Origin: Epilithonimonas hispanica
GTDB lineage: Bacteria > Bacteroidota > Bacteroidia > Flavobacteriales > Weeksellaceae
Assembly (NCBI RefSeq): GCF_003385395.1
Contig: NZ_QNUG01000015.1
Location: 1-64,000 of the forward strand
Length of the DNA: 64,000 nt
Direction of reading: 5' to 3'
Under the pieces are notes generated by a model, which saw nothing but the letters and a program-made list of their open reading frames with translations, ran no database searches and was not told where the DNA came from. Below, one piece after another: positions 60,625 to 64,000 of this stretch (position 1 is the stretch's first letter; each line of letters begins with the position of its first letter). The translations under genes and the position numbers were made by a program.

Positions 60625-62214
60625 TTATACCGCAGAACCTACGCCGTCTTTCAGGCTTTCTGCGAGTTTTTTTCTTTCTCTTAAACGTCTTCGGGCGACA
60701 ACAGATTTACCGCCAAAAACTCTGACCAATTTGTCTAAAGTGAATCTCGGATATCCGAAATGGTGCGTCATTACAAAAACTAACACTCCAAAACCGGCAA
60801 GAATAATGTAGCCAAAAAGTTTTTTGCTGGCAATAATCATTGCGTTTAGTTGGATGGCTTTCATGGTGAGATTAGGTTGTGCACTCAGTGTCATTCCATC
60901 CATATAAACGGCTAAATCACCTAAGCTTTCGATTTGAAACTGATACTGAGTCCATGAAAATAAGGCAGAGAAAAAACCAGTCGTTACGAAAGTTCTCCAC
61001 AACAGAAATAAACCAATCGCAGGCAACATTTGGCTAATATCAATTTTATCTAAAGCATAATACCAAACCGAAATGTAAAGTGCCACCATCCCAAATCCTT
61101 TCAAAATCATTGGAAAATACCAGCTTTCGTAATTAAACTCCAGTACCATCGAAAAGTACATAATGATACAATACGCCACCATCGCCGAGAAGCCAAAGAA
61201 GATAAAGAGTTTCAGTTTTTTTTCTTTTTTAAACCAATACACCGCAAGCGCTCCCGCTGCAATCATTCCTGGAATCATCATCAGATTGACTTTTGCATTC
61301 GTTAATTGGTCGTAACCCAAAACCCCGATTGTGAAAATATTCTGAATAATCGCCGTTGCCATAAACATTCCTAAACACAACAAGAGGAAAAGCCCGACCT
61401 GTACGTTGTTTCTGGAGAATATTTCAAATGACAAATAAGGTCTCTTGAGAGTAAACTGACGAACGACCATCAAAGCAAAACTCACAAAAGCGGCAATACT
61501 TGCGTTGAGAATATTTTTAGAATGAAACCAATCCTGCTGTTTTCCAAATGAAAAAACATACGCCGAAAACATAAAAGTAGAGATAAACAGAAGAATACTC
61601 AGCCAGTCGATATAATGCAGAGGAACTTTTAGGGCAAAATATTTATCGTGCATTACCATCCAACAAATCATCGCTACAACGAAACACAGAATCGACACGA
61701 AAATGAGGAACTGTCGCCAATTGTACTCAATCGAAAAGTCGGTTGCATAATAATTGGCAACTTGCGTAATCACTAGAATAAAAGTATAAAAAACGCCATA
61801 GAAAACACCTCTACCTCCCATCATTGCCATCAACGGTAGAAATACCTCGATGGTAATAAACGTTTTACAGAAACCTAAAATAAGAGACACAAATACAATC
61901 ACCATCGGCTCTGAACTCGTCGCATTAATATAACTTAAAATCCCCAATATCAAGAGTAAAATCACAACTTTATCCCGTACTTTGAAACGCATTTTAGCCC
62001 GCAAAACGATAGGCATCGCCGCTCCCATCCCAACCGTTGTGGCATAGTTTGCCCACATAAAATATTCGCTCATCACTCCGGTATCTCCTACCATATAGCT
62101 TAAACTTCCCGTATAAACCCCACTTATTGGCATAGCAATAAGCGTCAAAAGAAAGATCACAAAAAGCTGTAACGGCTTCGGAACCCAGTGGCTGAAAAGA
62201 CCTTGATTGTACAT
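60625..62214 (-). CDS. MFS drug-efflux transporter (EmrB/DHA2-like)
   Basis: The 529-residue protein has about 14 hydrophobic helices, the DHA2 number, with PISGVYTGSLSYM in the first and WRQFLIFVSIL in a later segment. A positively charged C-terminus (VVARRRLRERKK) follows the last helix. It lies downstream of an HlyD adaptor and a TolC channel, forming a tripartite pump of the EmrAB-TolC type on one strand. The substrate is unknown. It lacks several DHA2 consensus motifs of Proteobacteria and belongs to a divergent Bacteroidota branch. Confidence 0.87.
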   Translation of the reverse strand: MYNQGLFSHWVPKPLQLFVIFLLTLIAMPISGVYTGSLSYMVGDTGVMSEYFMWANYATTVGMGAAMPIVLRAKMRFKVRDKVVILLLILGILSYINATSSEPMVIVFVSLILGFCKTFITIEVFLPLMAMMGGRGVFYGVFYTFILVITQVANYYATDFSIEYNWRQFLIFVSILCFVVAMICWMVMHDKYFALKVPLHYIDWLSILLFISTFMFSAYVFSFGKQQDWFHSKNILNASIAAFVSFALMVVRQFTLKRPYLSFEIFSRNNVQVGLFLLLCLGMFMATAIIQNIFTIGVLGYDQLTNAKVNLMMIPGMIAAGALAVYWFKKEKKLKLFIFFGFSAMVAYCIIMYFSMVLEFNYESWYFPMILKGFGMVALYISVWYYALDKIDISQMLPAIGLFLLWRTFVTTGFFSALFSWTQYQFQIESLGDLAVYMDGMTLSAQPNLTMKAIQLNAMIIASKKLFGYIILAGFGVLVFVMTHHFGYPRFTLDKLVRVFGGKSVVARRRLRERKKLAESLKDGVGSAV

Positions 62215-62223
62215 AATTTTTCT

Positions 62224-62333
62224 TGACTAATAGATGATAGACTGATAGACAATAGACAATTTGAATTTTTGATAGATTAAAATTTTAATAAAGAAAAAAA
62301 TCTATAATCTATTCGTCTATTATCTTCTAGTCT
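62224..62333. repeat. Family E-like inverted repeat between efflux genes
   Basis: TAGATGATAGACTGATAGAC (from 62229) is roughly inverted as GTCTATTATCTTCTAGTCT (62315-62333). The right arm includes the stop codon and last codons of the HlyD gene. Confidence 0.5.
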
Positions 62334-63438
62334 CTTTAATAGAAACATTCATATTCATCCCCGCGCTCAGTTTCGCTACATCTTCTTTTTTGTTGGAATC
62401 TGTAAACTCGATTCTTACGGGAATTCTCTGCTGAACTTTGATGAAGTTCCCTGTTGAATTGTCTGTCGGAACGCTTGAGTATCTTGAACCGGTGGCAGCA
62501 GAAACTGCGGTAACGATTCCTTCAAAAGATTTTCCGCCTAAAGCATCCGCTGTCATTGTCATCTTCTCTCCTATTTTTACATTCGGCATCTGGCTTTCTA
62601 GGAAATTGGCAGTAACCCATTTTTGATTATTTAAAACAATCGTTCCCACCTGTTGTCCCGGCTGTATCAACTGACCTTCAGAAATCAATCTTCTTCCCAT
62701 CACACCGTCGTAAGGTGCAGTGATTACGGTGTAAGAAAGATTAATTTTCGCCATATCCAAAGCCGCTTTTGTTCTCTTGATTTCCGCATCGTTGATTCCT
62801 AATTTGCTTTTTACTTCAGTGGTCGAAAGATTAGCAGACTGTTTTTGGTTGACTAATGTTTCGTACGCTGCTTTTTGGGCATCATATTCGGTTTTCATTT
62901 GATCAAATTGTTGTCTGGTAACGGCTTCTGAAGCTAAAAGATTTTTGTATCGGTTTAAGTTCTGTTCAGCATTCCAAAGTCGGGCTTTTGCTCCGGCAAT
63001 GTTAGATTCCATCACACTTACATTATTCGAAACAGTATTTACAGATGAACTGGTTGCTGACCTTTGAGCCAAAGCATTCTGATATGCTGCTTCTGCCTGA
63101 CCAAGTTGGGTGAGGATTTCTCTTTCGTCTAAAACGACCAAAGTGTCTCCTTTTTTTACCTGTTGATGTTCGATGAATTTAATTTCTTTAATATAAGCCG
63201 AAACTCTTGTGTTGATAGGGTTAATAAACTCTTCCACCTGAGCTGCTTCAGTGTAAGTCTTATCTCCAATGTGAAAATATTCTCTCACCAACCACCACAA
63301 ACCGAAACCAATTACAGCAAAAACAATCACGTTTGAGATGATGGCTCTTATTTTATTCTTTCTATTTTGTTTTTTCTTAGCTTCTGCACTTGAAACTGCA
63401 GGCTTTTTATCTTGAGTATTTTGTTCCTTGTTTTCCAT
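62320..63438 (-). CDS. HlyD-family periplasmic adaptor (EmrA-like)
   Basis: The 372-residue protein has a basic N-terminus, one transmembrane helix (about residues 32-53) and a periplasmic part. The latter has a biotinyl-lipoyl-like half, a long alpha-helical hairpin of two coiled coils (about residues 105-210, rich in A, Q, N and K) and a beta-barrel domain with AKINLSYTVITAPYDGVMGRR, the HlyD signature. It links the inner-membrane MFS pump to the TolC-type channel. It starts 22 bases after the TolC-family stop and precedes the pump gene by about 105 bases, the gap being filled by a repeat. Confidence 0.92.
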   Translation of the reverse strand: MENKEQNTQDKKPAVSSAEAKKKQNRKNKIRAIISNVIVFAVIGFGLWWLVREYFHIGDKTYTEAAQVEEFINPINTRVSAYIKEIKFIEHQQVKKGDTLVVLDEREILTQLGQAEAAYQNALAQRSATSSSVNTVSNNVSVMESNIAGAKARLWNAEQNLNRYKNLLASEAVTRQQFDQMKTEYDAQKAAYETLVNQKQSANLSTTEVKSKLGINDAEIKRTKAALDMAKINLSYTVITAPYDGVMGRRLISEGQLIQPGQQVGTIVLNNQKWVTANFLESQMPNVKIGEKMTMTADALGGKSFEGIVTAVSAATGSRYSSVPTDNSTGNFIKVQQRIPVRIEFTDSNKKEDVAKLSAGMNMNVSIKETRR

Positions 63439-63460
63439 TATCTTGATTTTCAGTTTTAAA

Positions 63461-64000
63461 TTAAAGCGTACCTGTTGATTTCAATAAATTATAATATTGA
63501 TACAGTACATTGATTTCAGCATTAGCAAAATCCAATTCCGACTGCAGTTTCTGATTTTGCGCATCCAGCATTTCTGCCTGTACTGCTAATTGATTGAGGT
63601 ATTTTGCTTCTGTAATTTTGTAGTTTTCATCTGCCAGATTTTTAGCATCGTTTAAAATTTCCGCTTGCTGAATGGCTTCCTGATATTTCACATACGCAGC
63701 ATTCACTGTCATATCAATGTTTTGTTGTACCAGAGTTAGTGATTCGCTAGCCTGATTTTTCTGCAACTCACCCAGTTTCACTCTTTCTTTGGTTTTATAC
63801 AAATTATCGATATTGTAGCTTAAAGAGATTCCGCCTTGCCAACCGCTAGAATACATATCCAGAACAGGATTTCTCGTCGTGATCGGTCTTTGTAGAGTAT
63901 ATCCTCCAAAACCGGAAAGCGTCGGCATTTTATCGGTGTTGATGATTTCGATATTTTTTTCAGCAACCGAAATATTGGTTTTAGCAGACTTCATTTGCGG
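63461..64000 (-). CDS. TolC-family outer-membrane channel (partial, C-terminal part)
   Basis: The window ends within this gene; 179 codons are visible and the frame continues upstream beyond 64000. The visible part shows the C-terminal repeat of outer-membrane efflux proteins: KNIEIINTDKMPTLSGFGGY, then the barrel strand WQGGISLSYNI, a long coiled coil (KLGELQKNQASESLTLVQQN) and the repeated ALK-like helix ending in LYQYYNLLKSTG. It is the outer-membrane part of the tripartite efflux set. The start and signal peptide lie outside the window. Confidence 0.9.
   Translation of the reverse strand, partial: PQMKSAKTNISVAEKNIEIINTDKMPTLSGFGGYTLQRPITTRNPVLDMYSSGWQGGISLSYNIDNLYKTKERVKLGELQKNQASESLTLVQQNIDMTVNAAYVKYQEAIQQAEILNDAKNLADENYKITEAKYLNQLAVQAEMLDAQNQKLQSELDFANAEINVLYQYYNLLKSTGTL

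Overview
The window looks like a chromosomal segment from a low-GC member of the Bacteroidota, class Flavobacteriia, most likely the Chryseobacterium / Epilithonimonas / Kaistella group (Weeksellaceae). The evidence is the AT-rich intergenic DNA, recurrent TAnnTTTG promoter boxes with an upstream TTG, weak or absent Shine-Dalgarno sequences, a type IX secretion C-terminal domain, an LpxC-FabZ fusion, a PafA-type phosphatase, and several families of short intergenic repeats. I see no prophage, integrative element, insertion sequence or CRISPR array. The content is mostly core genome.

Layout. 1-3.0 kb: an initiator tRNA, then a YciO/Sua5-family gene, yaaA and prmC on the + strand. 3.2-8.9 kb: a minus-strand block parE, small membrane protein, parC, rhomboid protease. 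9-15 kb: an SDR oxidoreductase, a T9SS-sorted protein, ychF, a DUF721 gene, a membrane protein of the so-called Gcr recombinase family, and mtgA. 15.2-15.8 kb: five tRNAs (Ser-Pro-Arg-Pro-Arg in transcription order) with a duplicated Pro-Arg pair. 15.9-25.6 kb: a lipoprotein amidase, prmA, a BtuB-like TonB receptor, uvrA, an S41 peptidase and a higBA toxin-antitoxin pair. 25.6-34.3 kb: a hairpin-rich gap with two inverted DnaA-box sequences, yceI behind a perfect FNR-type palindrome, a TIGR02757 gene, pafA, a field of decayed genes, mdh, pfkA and gapA. 35-49 kb: recA, an outer-membrane barrel protein, sucD, and the lipid A cluster lpxD2 / efp / lpxA / lpxC-fabZ / lpxD, then an HD hydrolase, a lipid kinase, a lipoprotein and gyrB. 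49-64 kb: gltD, gltB, lysS, a DUF2314 gene, rlmF, a cytochrome c lipoprotein, dusB, and a tripartite efflux set (MFS pump, HlyD adaptor, TolC partial at the window edge).

How the genes work together. parE and parC are the two subunits of topoisomerase IV, and gyrB supplies one gyrase subunit. lpxA, lpxC-fabZ and lpxD carry out the first steps of lipid A synthesis, with a second LpxD-like acyltransferase close by. pfkA, gapA, mdh and sucD belong to central carbon metabolism. gltB and gltD form glutamate synthase. Several ORF starts were moved to a downstream ATG or GTG because of promoter position, signal peptide or family start; each is noted in its entry.

The points most worth a second look are: the yceI FNR-type box centred about 41 bp upstream of the predicted transcription start; the higBA palindrome sitting on the -33 region; the inverted DnaA-box hairpin and adjacent 21-codon mini-ORF in the 25.6-26.0 kb gap; a two-copy CCCG...GCGG intergenic element with a T/A hairpin core; two regions of gene decay; near-leaderless promoter arrangements at dusB and lpxD; and heptamer repeats inside the prmC coding sequence.
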